A program made the position numbers and the translations under genes. DNA of 64,000 bases from a bacterium. GTDB lineage: Bacteria > Bacillota_I > Bacilli_A > RF39 > UBA660. The notes beneath the pieces are model-generated. The model saw nothing but the letters and a program-made list of their open reading frames with translations. It made no database searches and was not told the DNA's origin. Within the stretch, counting starts at the first letter, position 1. The number at the start of each line of letters is the position of its first letter. Below are positions 15,945 through 25,439 of this stretch, piece by piece. The stretch lies in the NCBI GenBank assembly GCA_019423565.1, contig JAHZBE010000007.1, positions 16,579 to 80,578 on the forward strand, in the 5' to 3' direction.

Positions 15945-16733
15945 ATGAATGATGAATACGTAAATGTTGTAGGAATAACATTTAAAAAATATGGTAAAAA
16001 GTATTATTTTGATTGTCATAATCTAAATTTAAGAAAAAATCTTACTGTTATTGTTGAAACAGAAAGAGGATTACAATTTGGAACGGTAATAACAGATATA
16101 ATAAAAATGGATAAAAAGAATATTCATTATCCATTAAAAAGCGTTATTAGAGTATCAACTAAAAAAGATTATACAAATCATTTAAATAATATAAAAGATG
16201 CTAAAAATGCATATAAAAAATGTAGTGAACTTATAAAAAAATATAATTTAGATATGAAGTTGGTTGATGTAAATTATACATTTGAAAGAACACAACTATT
16301 TTTTACATTTATTGCTAATGATAGAGTGGATTTTAGAGATTTAGCCAAAGACCTTGCTAAAATATATAAAACAAGAATTGAATTAAGACAAATTGGACCA
16401 AGAGATAAAGCAAAAGAAGTAGGTGGACTTGGACCTTGTGGAAGACCACTTTGTTGTTCATCATATTTATATACTTTTGATAATATAACTATAAATATGG
16501 CAAAAAATCAAAATATTGCATTAAATCCAAACAAAATTAATGGAGCATGTGGTAGACTATTATGTTGTCTTTCATATGAAGATGATACATATTCTGAATT
16601 AAAGAAAGATTTACCAAAAGTAGGAGATATTATAAATAAAGATGGAATAAGTGGAAAAGTTATATCAGTTGATGTAATAAAAAAAACATACAGAATTGAA
16701 ACAAAAGATAAGGAAATAATTGAGTTATCATAG
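15945..16733 (+). CDS. ricT: RicT (YaaT), PSP1-domain protein
   Basis: RicT is the PSP1-domain member of the RicA-RicF-RicT (Y) complex, which in Bacillus directs RNase Y maturation of polycistronic mRNAs and affects sporulation, competence and biofilm. The 262 residues carry the two Cys-rich signatures GPCGRPLCCSSYL and GACGRLLCCLSYE that hold the iron-sulfur clusters. Its place directly after holB is conserved. The other subunits (ylbF and ymcA homologues) are not in the window. Confidence 0.93.
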   Translation: MNDEYVNVVGITFKKYGKKYYFDCHNLNLRKNLTVIVETERGLQFGTVITDIIKMDKKNIHYPLKSVIRVSTKKDYTNHLNNIKDAKNAYKKCSELIKKYNLDMKLVDVNYTFERTQLFFTFIANDRVDFRDLAKDLAKIYKTRIELRQIGPRDKAKEVGGLGPCGRPLCCSSYLYTFDNITINMAKNQNIALNPNKINGACGRLLCCLSYEDDTYSELKKDLPKVGDIINKDGISGKVISVDVIKKTYRIETKDKEIIELS

Positions 16734-17454
16734 TATGGAAGTTGTAAATAGATTATTAAATTATAAAGATTTAAATATTGTACAAAATACTGATTGGTTT
16801 AATTTTTCCTTAGATTCTGTATTACTTGCAAATTTTGCACTTCAAAATAAATCGTACAAAAATATAATGGACTTTTGCACAGGAAATGCACCAGTACCAT
16901 TAATATTATCTAGAAAAGTCAACTGTAATATAATAGGTGTTGAAATTCAAAAAGAAGTGTATGATTTAGCAACAAAAACACTAGAGATAAATAATCTTAC
17001 GGATAGAATTAAAATATTAAATATGGATGTAAAAGATTTACCAAAGGTATATGAAACTGATACATTTGATTTAATAACATGTAATCCTCCATTTTTTAGG
17101 GTAAATGAAAATTCGAAGTTAAATGAAAGTGTTATAAAAACAAATGCTAGACATGAAACTTTAATAAATTTGGAAGATATATTTTCAGTTTCTAAGAAAA
17201 TACTTAAAAATAATGGTACAATTTCACTTGTTCATAGACCTGATAGATTAATAGATATAATTTTCTGTATGAAAAAATATAATATTGAACCTAAAAGACT
17301 ACAATTAGTTTATCCAAGATATGGTTCAGAATGTAATATGATTTTAATAGAGGGTGCAAAAAATGGTAATTCATCCTTAAAAATATTGCCACCATTATAT
17401 GTTCATGATAAAGATGGTAATTACTTAGAAGAAATAAAAAATATGTTTCAGTAG
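16720..17454 (+). CDS. trmN6: TrmN6-like tRNA1(Val) adenine-37 N6-methyltransferase
   Basis: A class I SAM-dependent methyltransferase of the YabB/TrmN6 type, which methylates A37 of tRNA-Val. It shows IVQNTDWFNFSLDSVLLANFA, the SAM site IMDFCTGNAPVPLIL and the N6-adenine catalytic motif CNPPFF. The start is uncertain. TTG at 16720 has AAGGA five bases upstream and gives an N-terminus of Bacillus-like length. ATG at 16735 lacks a good RBS. With the TTG start the gene overlaps ricT by 14 bases. The location between ricT and rsmI is as in Bacillus, although yabA is absent. Confidence 0.85.
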   Translation: MSYHSMEVVNRLLNYKDLNIVQNTDWFNFSLDSVLLANFALQNKSYKNIMDFCTGNAPVPLILSRKVNCNIIGVEIQKEVYDLATKTLEINNLTDRIKILNMDVKDLPKVYETDTFDLITCNPPFFRVNENSKLNESVIKTNARHETLINLEDIFSVSKKILKNNGTISLVHRPDRLIDIIFCMKKYNIEPKRLQLVYPRYGSECNMILIEGAKNGNSSLKILPPLYVHDKDGNYLEEIKNMFQ

Positions 17455-17462
17455 GTGATAAA

Positions 17463-18302
17463 ATGAGTCAAAAAAGTTATGATAATAAACCAAGTCTATA
17501 TTTAATACCAACACCAATTGGTAATATGGAAGATATAACATTAAGAGCAATTAATATTTTAAAACAAGTTGATGTTGTATTTTCAGAAGATACTAGAGAA
17601 ACAGCAAAATTACTTAATTATCTAGAAATAAATAAAAAATTAATATCATGTCATAAATTTAATGAAGATAAAGTGTATGATAAAGTACTTGAATATTTAT
17701 CAAACGGAATAAGTGTTGGACTTGTATCAGATAGAGGCACACCTGCGATAAGTGATCCAGGGTACGTTGCAGCTTATCATGCAATAAAAGAAGGATATAA
17801 TGTTATAGGGCTTCCAGGTGCGACAGCATTCGTGCCAGCCTTAATTATGTCAGGAATAAATCCAAATAAATTTTTATTTTATGGCTTTTTAGATAGTAAA
17901 AAATCTTCTAAAAAGAAAGAACTTGAAGAATTAAAGCAAGAAAAATATACATTAATTTTCTATGAATCACCATATAGAGTTCGTGAAACATTAGAACTTA
18001 TATATGAAATATTTGGTGATAGAAGTGTGAGCGTATCAAGAGAAATAAGTAAGAAATATGAAGAAGTTTATAGAGGAAAAATTAATGAAGTATTAGAAGA
18101 ATTAATCGAACCAAAAGGTGAATTTGTAATAATAGTAGAAGGAAATACTAAAAAAGAAACATATGATGATATAGATATTTTAAGTCATGTAAAAAAATTG
18201 ATAGATGAAGGATTAAGTGAAAAAGATGCAATAAAAAAAGTTGCGAAACTTCATAATTTAGAAAAAAATATTGTTTATATGGAGTATCATGGAGGTAAAT
18301 AA
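17463..18302 (+). CDS. rsmI: RsmI, 16S rRNA C1402 2'-O-methyltransferase
   Basis: RsmI methylates C1402 in the ribosomal decoding centre. It belongs to the tetrapyrrole-methylase fold. Signatures are SLYLIPTPIGNMEDITLRAI at the N-terminus, FSEDTRETAKLL, LVSDRGTPAISDPG and GLPGATAFVPALIMSG. The length of 279 residues is typical. GGTGATAAA precedes the ATG. Its TAA overlaps the pth ATG (TAATG). Confidence 0.95.
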   Translation: MSQKSYDNKPSLYLIPTPIGNMEDITLRAINILKQVDVVFSEDTRETAKLLNYLEINKKLISCHKFNEDKVYDKVLEYLSNGISVGLVSDRGTPAISDPGYVAAYHAIKEGYNVIGLPGATAFVPALIMSGINPNKFLFYGFLDSKKSSKKKELEELKQEKYTLIFYESPYRVRETLELIYEIFGDRSVSVSREISKKYEEVYRGKINEVLEELIEPKGEFVIIVEGNTKKETYDDIDILSHVKKLIDEGLSEKDAIKKVAKLHNLEKNIVYMEYHGGK

Positions 18303-18856
18303 TGAAACTAATAGTAGGATTAGGTAATCCGGGTAAAGAATATAAAAATACAAGACATAATGTTGGTTTTGATGTTGTAGATGAGTATTTAAAAAAACAT
18401 AATCAAAATGTTAATAAATCAAAATTTGAAGGAATGTATTCAGAGCTAATAATAAATGGTGAAAAAGTAATATTTTTGGAACCACAAAAATATATGAATT
18501 TATCTGGAGAAGTAGTTAGAAAATATGTAGATTACTTTAAAATAAATATAGAAGATATATTAGTTATTCAAGATGATTTAGATCAAGAACTTGGTAAAAT
18601 AAAACTTAAACAAAATAGTTCATCAGGTGGACATAATGGAATAAAAAATATAGAAATGCATCTTGGAACAAAGAATTATAAGAGACTAAAAATAGGCATA
18701 AGTAACAATAAAAAAATAGATACTAAAGACTATGTTTTAGGTAAATTAAATAGTGATGATAGAAAAGTATTAGATGAAGCAATAAAAAAAAGCGTAAATA
18801 TAATTGATGATTATTTTAATATGAATTTTGATAAATTAATGAATAAATATAATTAA
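18302..18856 (+). CDS. pth: Pth, peptidyl-tRNA hydrolase
   Basis: Pth frees tRNA from peptidyl-tRNA that has dropped off ribosomes. The 184 residues show all family motifs: VGLGNPGKEYKNTRHNVGF with the catalytic His, KYMNLSGEVV, QDDLDQELGKIKLK and SSGGHNGIKNIE. It is coupled to rsmI through overlapping stop and start. In Bacillus pth also precedes mfd with one gene between; here they are adjacent (13-base gap). Confidence 0.96.
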   Translation: MKLIVGLGNPGKEYKNTRHNVGFDVVDEYLKKHNQNVNKSKFEGMYSELIINGEKVIFLEPQKYMNLSGEVVRKYVDYFKINIEDILVIQDDLDQELGKIKLKQNSSSGGHNGIKNIEMHLGTKNYKRLKIGISNNKKIDTKDYVLGKLNSDDRKVLDEAIKKSVNIIDDYFNMNFDKLMNKYN

Positions 18857-18869
18857 AAGAGATGATGAT

Positions 18870-21800
18870 ATGAATTTTTTAAATGACAAAATTTTAATAA
18901 ATCAAATAGATAATGTTGCTATTTCAGGGTTAACTACTCAGTTAATCTCTTTTTGCGTTAATGATATATATAAAAGAAACAATAAAAATATATTAATAGT
19001 AACAAATTCATTATATGAAGCAAATATATATTATTCATCAATATCAAAATTAAATAATAATGTATATTTGTTTCCTATGGATGACTTTTTAACAAGTGAA
19101 TCACTTGCAATATCTCCAGAATTAAAATCAATAAGAGTAAATACATTAAATGAACTTAGTGAAAATGATCATAATATTGTAATAACAAACCTTATGGGAT
19201 TTTTAAGATATTTACCTAGTAAAAAATTATGGATGGATAGTAAAATAATTTTGAAAAAAGATACAGAGGTTAATAAAGATGAATTATTTAGAAAACTTTT
19301 ATCAATAGGATATGTAAGTGATACAATTGTAAATAAAACCGGAGAAATATCAAATAGAGGATATATTTTAGATGTATTTTCTTCAAATAATGATAATCCT
19401 ATAAGAATTGAATTTTGGGGAGATACAATTGATTCTATAAGATATTTTGACGTAGAATCACAAAGATCTTTAGAAGAAATAAATGAATGTGAAATAAGAC
19501 CATATTCAGAGTTTATAAATGAAAAAATGATAGAGGACATTCCTGATTATCAAAAATATTTACCATATGTAGTAAATGAAGTATCAAGTTTATTATCATA
19601 TGTAGATGCCCCATTAATGATATATAAAGATTATAATCAAATAAAAAAATCATATAAAAGATTAAGAGAAGAAATATTTGAATATAGTTCTTCAAAAGAA
19701 GAAGAATATAAAACAGAATATATGCATGATTTTTCATCATTAGAACAGAACAATAATAACATATATTTAATGACTATTGATAATGTAATTGATATAAAAT
19801 CAATTAATAAAACATATAACTATTCATCAAGACTTCCAGAAAAATTTGAGTCTAATTTTAAATATTTAAATGAATACTTAGAAAAACAATTATATTCAAA
19901 TAAAATAGTTATAATTGCTTTATCAGATGAAAGTAAATTAAAAAATATAGAAAAATATCTAACAGTTAGTACTATTTTAACTAATGAAAATGATTTATCT
20001 AAAGGTAAAGTAAATATTATTAATTCTAATTTAGATGAAGGATTTGAGTTTGATAATTATGTTGTTTTAACAGAAAACGAATTATTTAAAAATAGAGATA
20101 AGAAAACAAATTATAAAAATAAATTTAAATATGGAAGTAAAATTAAAGATATTGATAATTTAAAAGTAGGAGATTATGTTGTACATTTAAATCATGGTAT
20201 TGGAATGTATACAGGAATTAAAACATTAACTAAAAATGGTAATAAAAAAGACTATATAGAAGTATCCTATAAAGATAATGATAAATTATATATTCCTGTG
20301 GAAAAGATAGATTTAATAACAAAATATTCATCTAATGAAGGTGTTGTTCCAAGATTAAATAAACTTGGTGGATCAGAATGGCAAAAAACAAAATTAAGAG
20401 TAAAAAATAAGGTAAAAGATATTGCGGATAAGTTAATTAAAATATCAGCAGAAAGAAAGTTACAAAAAGGTTTCGCTTTTAAAAAAGACGATGAATTATC
20501 TAAAGAGTTTGATTCAGAGTTTAAATATGAACCTACTGTAGATCAATATATTGCGATTGAAAGAATAAAATCTGCGATGGAAAAAGAGTATCCAATGGAT
20601 ATGCTTTTATGTGGAGATGTGGGCTATGGTAAAACTGAAGTTGCATTTCGTGCGATGTTTAAAGCAGTAAATTCAGGGAAACAAGTTGCTTACTTATGTC
20701 CAACAACAATACTTTCTTCTCAGCAGTATAAAAGTGCTTTAGAAAGATTTGTAAACTATGGAATAAATATTGCATTACTAAATAGATTTACAAGTGTAAA
20801 AGAAGCAAATGAAATAAAGGATAAACTAGTAAATGGAAAAATAGATATAATTTTTGGTACACATAAACTATTAAATAATTCTATAAAATATAAAGATTTG
20901 GGATTACTTGTAATAGATGAAGAACAAAGATTTGGTGTTACTCATAAAGAAAAAATAAAAGAAATGAAAAGTTCAATTGATGTACTTACTTTAAGTGCAA
21001 CACCAATACCTAGAACTCTTCAAATGTCACTTGTAGGTATAAGAGATTTATCTTTAATAGAAACTCCACCAGTAAATAGATATCCAGTTCAAACATATGT
21101 TACAGAAGAAAATCAATCGATTATTAGGGAAGCAATATATAAAGAAATGTCTAGAAATGGACAAATATTCATTTTATATAATAGTGTAGAACATATTGAC
21201 GAAAAACTTTCTGAACTTAAAAAATTAATACCAGAAGCAGATATTAGAATTGCTCATGGACAAATGAATAAGGGGCAAATAGAAGATACTATGATTAGTT
21301 TTACAAATAATGAATTTGATATTTTACTTTGTACAACAATAATAGAAACAGGTATAGATATACCAAATGTTAATACACTAATAATATATAATGCTGATAG
21401 ATTTGGTTTAAGTCAGTTATATCAAATTAGAGGTAGAGTAGGAAGAAGCAATAAAATCGCATATGCATATTTGCTTTATACTCCAAATAAAACATTAAGT
21501 GATAATGCAGTTAAAAGATTAAATGCAATAAAAGAATTTACAGAACTTGGTTCAGGTTTTCAAATTGCTATGAGAGATTTATCTATAAGAGGTGCGGGTG
21601 ATATACTTGGTACTGAACAAGCAGGATTTATAGATTCTGTTGGATATGAATTATATGTAAAAATATTAAATGATGAAGTTGATAGATTAAAAGGTATTAA
21701 AACAAAAGAAGAAATAAAAGAAGAAGAAAAACCTTTAATTGAAGTAGAAAATCATATAAAGGATGAATATACTTCTGATGAATCATTAAAAATTGAATTA

Positions 21801-22178
21801 CATAAAAAGATTAATGAAATAGATAGTTATGAAAAATTAGATGAAGTAAGAAGAGAAATAGAAGATAGATTTGGTAAGATAGATTCTGAAATGGATGTAT
21901 ATATGTATAGTGAATTATTCGAAAAACAGGCAAAAGAATTAAATATAAATACAGTAAATCAAACAAATCTATATGTTGAATTAGTACTTGAAAACGAACT
22001 TATAAACAAAATTCCTGTGGATAAGTTATTTATGGAAGCAAATGATATATCAACTAGATTTAAATTTGAGTATAAAAATGACAGATTATATATTAAGTTA
22101 ATGACAAATGGTCTTGATAAACACTTTGTATATTATTTAACTGAATTATTATCAAAAATTAAAGATATGATAGTATAA
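18870..22178 (+). CDS. mfd: Mfd, transcription-repair coupling factor
   Basis: Mfd removes RNA polymerase stalled at lesions and recruits UvrA. The 1102-residue protein has a UvrB-like N-terminal module. The RNA-polymerase-interacting domain (KVGDYVVHLNHGIGMYTGI) starts near residue 430. The translocase has Walker A CGDVGYGKTEVAFRAMFKA near 585, VIDEEQRFGV near 680, TLSATPIPRTLQMSL near 710 and IRGRVGRSNK near 850. A TRCF C-terminal domain completes it. The RBS is AAGAGATGATGAT. A chance exact DnaA box lies inside at 22016. Confidence 0.97.
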   Translation: MNFLNDKILINQIDNVAISGLTTQLISFCVNDIYKRNNKNILIVTNSLYEANIYYSSISKLNNNVYLFPMDDFLTSESLAISPELKSIRVNTLNELSENDHNIVITNLMGFLRYLPSKKLWMDSKIILKKDTEVNKDELFRKLLSIGYVSDTIVNKTGEISNRGYILDVFSSNNDNPIRIEFWGDTIDSIRYFDVESQRSLEEINECEIRPYSEFINEKMIEDIPDYQKYLPYVVNEVSSLLSYVDAPLMIYKDYNQIKKSYKRLREEIFEYSSSKEEEYKTEYMHDFSSLEQNNNNIYLMTIDNVIDIKSINKTYNYSSRLPEKFESNFKYLNEYLEKQLYSNKIVIIALSDESKLKNIEKYLTVSTILTNENDLSKGKVNIINSNLDEGFEFDNYVVLTENELFKNRDKKTNYKNKFKYGSKIKDIDNLKVGDYVVHLNHGIGMYTGIKTLTKNGNKKDYIEVSYKDNDKLYIPVEKIDLITKYSSNEGVVPRLNKLGGSEWQKTKLRVKNKVKDIADKLIKISAERKLQKGFAFKKDDELSKEFDSEFKYEPTVDQYIAIERIKSAMEKEYPMDMLLCGDVGYGKTEVAFRAMFKAVNSGKQVAYLCPTTILSSQQYKSALERFVNYGINIALLNRFTSVKEANEIKDKLVNGKIDIIFGTHKLLNNSIKYKDLGLLVIDEEQRFGVTHKEKIKEMKSSIDVLTLSATPIPRTLQMSLVGIRDLSLIETPPVNRYPVQTYVTEENQSIIREAIYKEMSRNGQIFILYNSVEHIDEKLSELKKLIPEADIRIAHGQMNKGQIEDTMISFTNNEFDILLCTTIIETGIDIPNVNTLIIYNADRFGLSQLYQIRGRVGRSNKIAYAYLLYTPNKTLSDNAVKRLNAIKEFTELGSGFQIAMRDLSIRGAGDILGTEQAGFIDSVGYELYVKILNDEVDRLKGIKTKEEIKEEEKPLIEVENHIKDEYTSDESLKIELHKKINEIDSYEKLDEVRREIEDRFGKIDSEMDVYMYSELFEKQAKELNINTVNQTNLYVELVLENELINKIPVDKLFMEANDISTRFKFEYKNDRLYIKLMTNGLDKHFVYYLTELLSKIKDMIV

Positions 22179-22227
22179 AAATTCCAACAATTCCCAAAAT
22201 ATAAATGCAAGGGAAGGATTGATAAAT

Positions 22228-22752
22228 TTGAAATCAACAGGAATTACAAGAAGAATTGATGATCTTGGAAGAATAGTAATACCAAAGGAAATAAGAAAAA
22301 ACTTAAAAATAAAAGAAAATGAAGTATTAGAAATATTTATTAATAATGATGAAATAATTTTAAAAAAGTTTTCTCATTTTAATGATTCAGAAAAAGTATT
22401 ATCAGATTATATAAAAGTAATTAATGATATGACAGGTAATGATGTAATAATAACTGATAGAGATAAAGTAATATTATCGTCAAAAAGATTAGAAGAGAGA
22501 CTTTTAAATAAAAAATTAAGTGAATATGTAAATGATTTAATAGAAAACAGAAGTATATTTTTGTCAAATGACATGAAAGGTATAGAAGTAATAGATAATG
22601 AAAAAATTAAACAAAACTATTACTTTATTCCTTTTATAATAGATAGTGATGTTGTAGGAAGTATAATAATGTTTTCTGTTAAGGAAATTGATGAAAATAG
22701 TAAATCACTACTATTAATCGCATCAAAATTACTTGTTAATTATATTGAATAA
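22228..22752 (+). CDS. spoVT: SpoVT-like AbrB-type regulator with GAF domain
   Basis: SpoVT is a transition-state regulator expressed under sigma-G in the forespore of Bacillus. The N-terminal swapped-hairpin AbrB domain reads MKSTGITRRIDDLGRIVIPKEIRKNLKIKENEVLEIFIN, nearly the Bacillus SpoVT pattern. A GAF-like domain follows (about 55-174). I chose TTG at 22228, which gives the canonical MK-x-TGI-x-RRIDDLGR start with GGGAAGGA upstream; TTG at 22219 is the alternative. The length of 174 matches SpoVT (178). It directly follows mfd, the Bacillus order. It may regulate something else if the organism does not sporulate. Confidence 0.9.
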   Translation: MKSTGITRRIDDLGRIVIPKEIRKNLKIKENEVLEIFINNDEIILKKFSHFNDSEKVLSDYIKVINDMTGNDVIITDRDKVILSSKRLEERLLNKKLSEYVNDLIENRSIFLSNDMKGIEVIDNEKIKQNYYFIPFIIDSDVVGSIIMFSVKEIDENSKSLLLIASKLLVNYIE

Positions 22753-22769
22753 TTAAATTGAAAAAGAGT

Positions 22770-22809
22770 CTAACATGTGGTATTATATAGTCATGTGTTA
22801 GTTTTTTTT
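22770..22809 (+). terminator. Terminator of spoVT with possible dut promoter
   Basis: CTAACATG and CATGTGTTAG pair with a two-base bulge, and eight T follow. The loop contains TGG-TATTAT, which resembles an extended -10 and may start the dut transcript. Confidence 0.6.
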
Positions 22810-22824
22810 ATGAGGAGGTAAAGT

Positions 22825-23301
22825 ATGAGAAAGTTTGAAAAAATTAGTAAAGAACAATATGAAAAAGATTTAAAAGGTAAGTGTGAATATGAAGATATCA
22901 GTTTACCAATTAGATCAACAAAACATTCTGCAGGATATGACTTTAAAAGTCCAATCGAATTTGAACTTAATCCTGGAGAAATAATTAAAGTTCCAACAGG
23001 AATAAAAGCACAAATGGAAGATGATGAATATTTAATGCTTTTAGTAAGAAGTAGTATGGGATTTAAGTATAATGTAAGATTATGTAATCAAGTTGGAATT
23101 GTTGATTCAGATTATTATAATAATCCTGATAATGAAGGACATATGTTTATTAAAATTCAAAATGAAGGTAAAGAAGTATTAAAAATAAATAAAGGAGATA
23201 GATTTGCACAAGGTATTTTTAATAAATTTTATTTAGTAGATGATGATTGTGCAGATAAAGATAGAACTGGAGGATTCGGTTCAACTGGAAAGGGTGAATA
23301 A
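22825..23301 (+). CDS. dut: Deoxyuridine triphosphatase (trimeric dUTPase)
   Basis: dUTPase hydrolyses dUTP to dUMP and keeps uracil out of DNA. The five trimeric dUTPase motifs are visible: HSAGYDF, LVRSSMGFK, GIVDSDYYNNPDNEGHMFIKI, GDRFAQGIF and the C-terminal GFGSTGKGE. The length is 158 residues. AGGAGGTAAAGT precedes the ATG. It is followed after two bases by metG, so they are co-transcribed; this pairing is not the Bacillus order. Confidence 0.94.
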   Translation: MRKFEKISKEQYEKDLKGKCEYEDISLPIRSTKHSAGYDFKSPIEFELNPGEIIKVPTGIKAQMEDDEYLMLLVRSSMGFKYNVRLCNQVGIVDSDYYNNPDNEGHMFIKIQNEGKEVLKINKGDRFAQGIFNKFYLVDDDCADKDRTGGFGSTGKGE

Positions 23302-23303
23302 CT

Positions 23304-24875
23304 TTGAAAAAAACATTTTATATAACAACACCAATATATTATCCTAGTGGTAAGTTCCATATAGGTACAGCATATTGTACAACTTTAGTTGATTCTATAA
23401 AGAGATATAAAGAATTAAGAGGCTATGATGCATATATGCTTACAGGACTTGATGAACATGGTCAAAAAATTCAAACAAAGGCAGAAGAAAATAATGTTTC
23501 ACCGCAAGAATTTGTAGATGACATGGCTAAGAAAGCAAAAGATTTATGGAAATTAATGGATATTAGTTATGATGATTTTATAAGAACAACAGATGAAAGA
23601 CATGTAAAATCAGTTACTAAAATTGTTGAAAAATTCTTAGAAAATGGTGATATTTACAAGGGAATGTATGAAGATTGGTATTGTATGCCTTGTGAAAATT
23701 ATTTTACTGAAACACAACTTGTAGATGGTAAATGTCCTGATTGTGGTAGAGAAGTTAAAAAGATGAAAGAAGAATCATATTTCTTTAATATGAAAAAATA
23801 TCAAAAATGGATTGAAGAATTTTATAAAGAAAATCCTGATTTTATTGAGCCAGAATCTAGAAAAAATGAAATATTTAAAAACTTTATAAATCCAGGACTG
23901 GAAGATTTATGTATAAGTCGTGCGACATTTGATTGGGGAATACCATTACCTAATGATCCTAAACATGTACTTTATGTTTGGCTTGATGCACTTACAAATT
24001 ATATAACTGCTTTAGGCTATATGTCAGATGATGATACTTTGTTTAAAAAATATTGGCCAGCTGACTTACATGTTGTTGGTAAAGAAATTATTAGATTCCA
24101 CGGTATATACTGGCCTATATTCTTACATGCACTAGGACTTGAAATGCCAAAGAAGATATATGCACATAGCTGGATTGTAATGAAAGATGGTAAGATGAGT
24201 AAATCAGTTGGAAATGTAATATATCCAGAAACACTTATTAATAGATATGGGTTAGACGCAACAAAATATTATTTATTAAGACTAATGAGTTTTGATAAAG
24301 ATTCTATGTTTACACCAGATGATTTTGTAGAAAGATATAATTCTGATTTAGCAAATGATTTAGGTAATTTATTAAATAGAACAATTGGAATGATGAATAA
24401 ATATTTTGATGGTTATATTCCAAATATAACTAAACATACAGAGTTTGATGTATCGTTTGAAGAATATGTTAATGATAAAATAAATAATTTTGCAGAATGT
24501 ATGGATACATATCATGTAAGCAATGCATTAATAGAATTATGGAATATAATATCTAGAACAAATAAGTATATTGATGAAACTGCACCTTGGGTACTTTCAA
24601 AAGAAGGGAATACTGATGAACTTAAAACAGTTATGTATTATTTAGCAGAATCATTAAGAAAAATTGCAATATTATTAAAACCATTTATGAAAAACACATC
24701 AGAAAGTATATTATCTCAGTTAAATATTAATGATATTGATAATTCTTGGGATACACTTTTAAATTACAATGACTTTAAAGAAGGAACAAAAGTAATAGAA
24801 AAAGGTAAACCATTATTCGTTAGACTAGATAAAGAAGAGGAAATAGAATATATTAAAGAACAAATGAAAAAATGA
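23304..24875 (+). CDS. metG: MetG, methionyl-tRNA synthetase (no C-terminal dimerisation domain)
   Basis: MetG charges tRNA-Met. The class I signatures are TTPIYYPSGKFHIGTAYC (HIGH) and DGKMSKSVGN (KMSKS). A single C4 zinc knuckle (CMPCENYFTETQLVDGKCPDC) lies between them. The start is TTG at 23304 with GGGTGA upstream, giving MKKTFYITTPIYY, the usual N-terminus. At 523 residues it lacks the EMAPII-like tRNA-binding domain present at the C-terminus of the Bacillus enzyme (about 660), so it is probably monomeric. It ends in TGA, which shows that TGA is a stop here. Confidence 0.97.
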   Translation: MKKTFYITTPIYYPSGKFHIGTAYCTTLVDSIKRYKELRGYDAYMLTGLDEHGQKIQTKAEENNVSPQEFVDDMAKKAKDLWKLMDISYDDFIRTTDERHVKSVTKIVEKFLENGDIYKGMYEDWYCMPCENYFTETQLVDGKCPDCGREVKKMKEESYFFNMKKYQKWIEEFYKENPDFIEPESRKNEIFKNFINPGLEDLCISRATFDWGIPLPNDPKHVLYVWLDALTNYITALGYMSDDDTLFKKYWPADLHVVGKEIIRFHGIYWPIFLHALGLEMPKKIYAHSWIVMKDGKMSKSVGNVIYPETLINRYGLDATKYYLLRLMSFDKDSMFTPDDFVERYNSDLANDLGNLLNRTIGMMNKYFDGYIPNITKHTEFDVSFEEYVNDKINNFAECMDTYHVSNALIELWNIISRTNKYIDETAPWVLSKEGNTDELKTVMYYLAESLRKIAILLKPFMKNTSESILSQLNINDIDNSWDTLLNYNDFKEGTKVIEKGKPLFVRLDKEEEIEYIKEQMKK

Positions 24876-24892
24876 TTTTGGAAGGTGTTAGA

Positions 24893-25396
24893 ATGGAAGA
24901 ATTAATACATGAAATGTTCAAAGAATTTAATAAATTGAGGTATCCACATTGTTCAAATATATATGAATTTATTTTGATACATTCTAGTATAAAGGAAAAA
25001 AATTCTGATATTACTGAAGTCGAAGTTAGAAAAATTAGTACCATTAAATTGCAAGAATTATTACAAGAAATTTTAGAAAAAATAAATAAGTTAAAAGAAA
25101 TGAATGTAAAATCGACTGAATTAAATTCAATGATAAAAATTTCAAAAATTGGAATTCAAATTTTTTCGAAAGAAGAGTATCGTGAATTATATAATAAAAT
25201 AGAAGAAGAAAAAAAGTTGTTTTCTTTAAAAAATAAAGCGAAAATTCAAACTAAAAATAATACAAAGATTTGCAGAAGTGGTAAAAGATTTGTAACAAAC
25301 GAAGATTTAATTAAGTTTTTATATAATGTTAAAGGTGATTACTCAAAAAGAAAAACAAATATAGATGAAGATGTAAAAATATCTCCAAAATTATAA
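24893..25396 (+). CDS. Hypothetical protein between metG and tatD
   Basis: I do not recognise a family. The 167-residue protein is hydrophilic with predicted helices (LQELLQEILEKINKLKEMN, YNKIEEEKKLFSLKNKAK) and no signal peptide or membrane segment. Its lysine-rich C-terminal half suggests RNA or DNA contact, but that is a guess. I chose ATG at 24893, which follows GGAAGGTG; the frame is open up to 24872. It follows metG by 17 bases and ends at a strong bidirectional hairpin before tatD. Confidence 0.65.
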   Translation: MEELIHEMFKEFNKLRYPHCSNIYEFILIHSSIKEKNSDITEVEVRKISTIKLQELLQEILEKINKLKEMNVKSTELNSMIKISKIGIQIFSKEEYRELYNKIEEEKKLFSLKNKAKIQTKNNTKICRSGKRFVTNEDLIKFLYNVKGDYSKRKTNIDEDVKISPKL

Positions 25397-25428
25397 AAAG
25401 ATTATACTAAATATGGTATAATCTTTTT
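25395..25428. terminator. Perfect 13-bp hairpin: terminator with embedded tatD promoter
   Basis: AAAAAGATTATAC (25395-25407), an 8-base loop, GTATAATCTTTTT (25416-25428). The right arm contains TG-G-TATAAT (TATAAT at 25417-25422), an extended -10 element whose transcript would begin near 25429, about 10 bases before the tatD ATG. One palindrome thus appears to end one gene and start the next. Confidence 0.75.
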
Positions 25429-25439
25429 AGGTGATTTTA

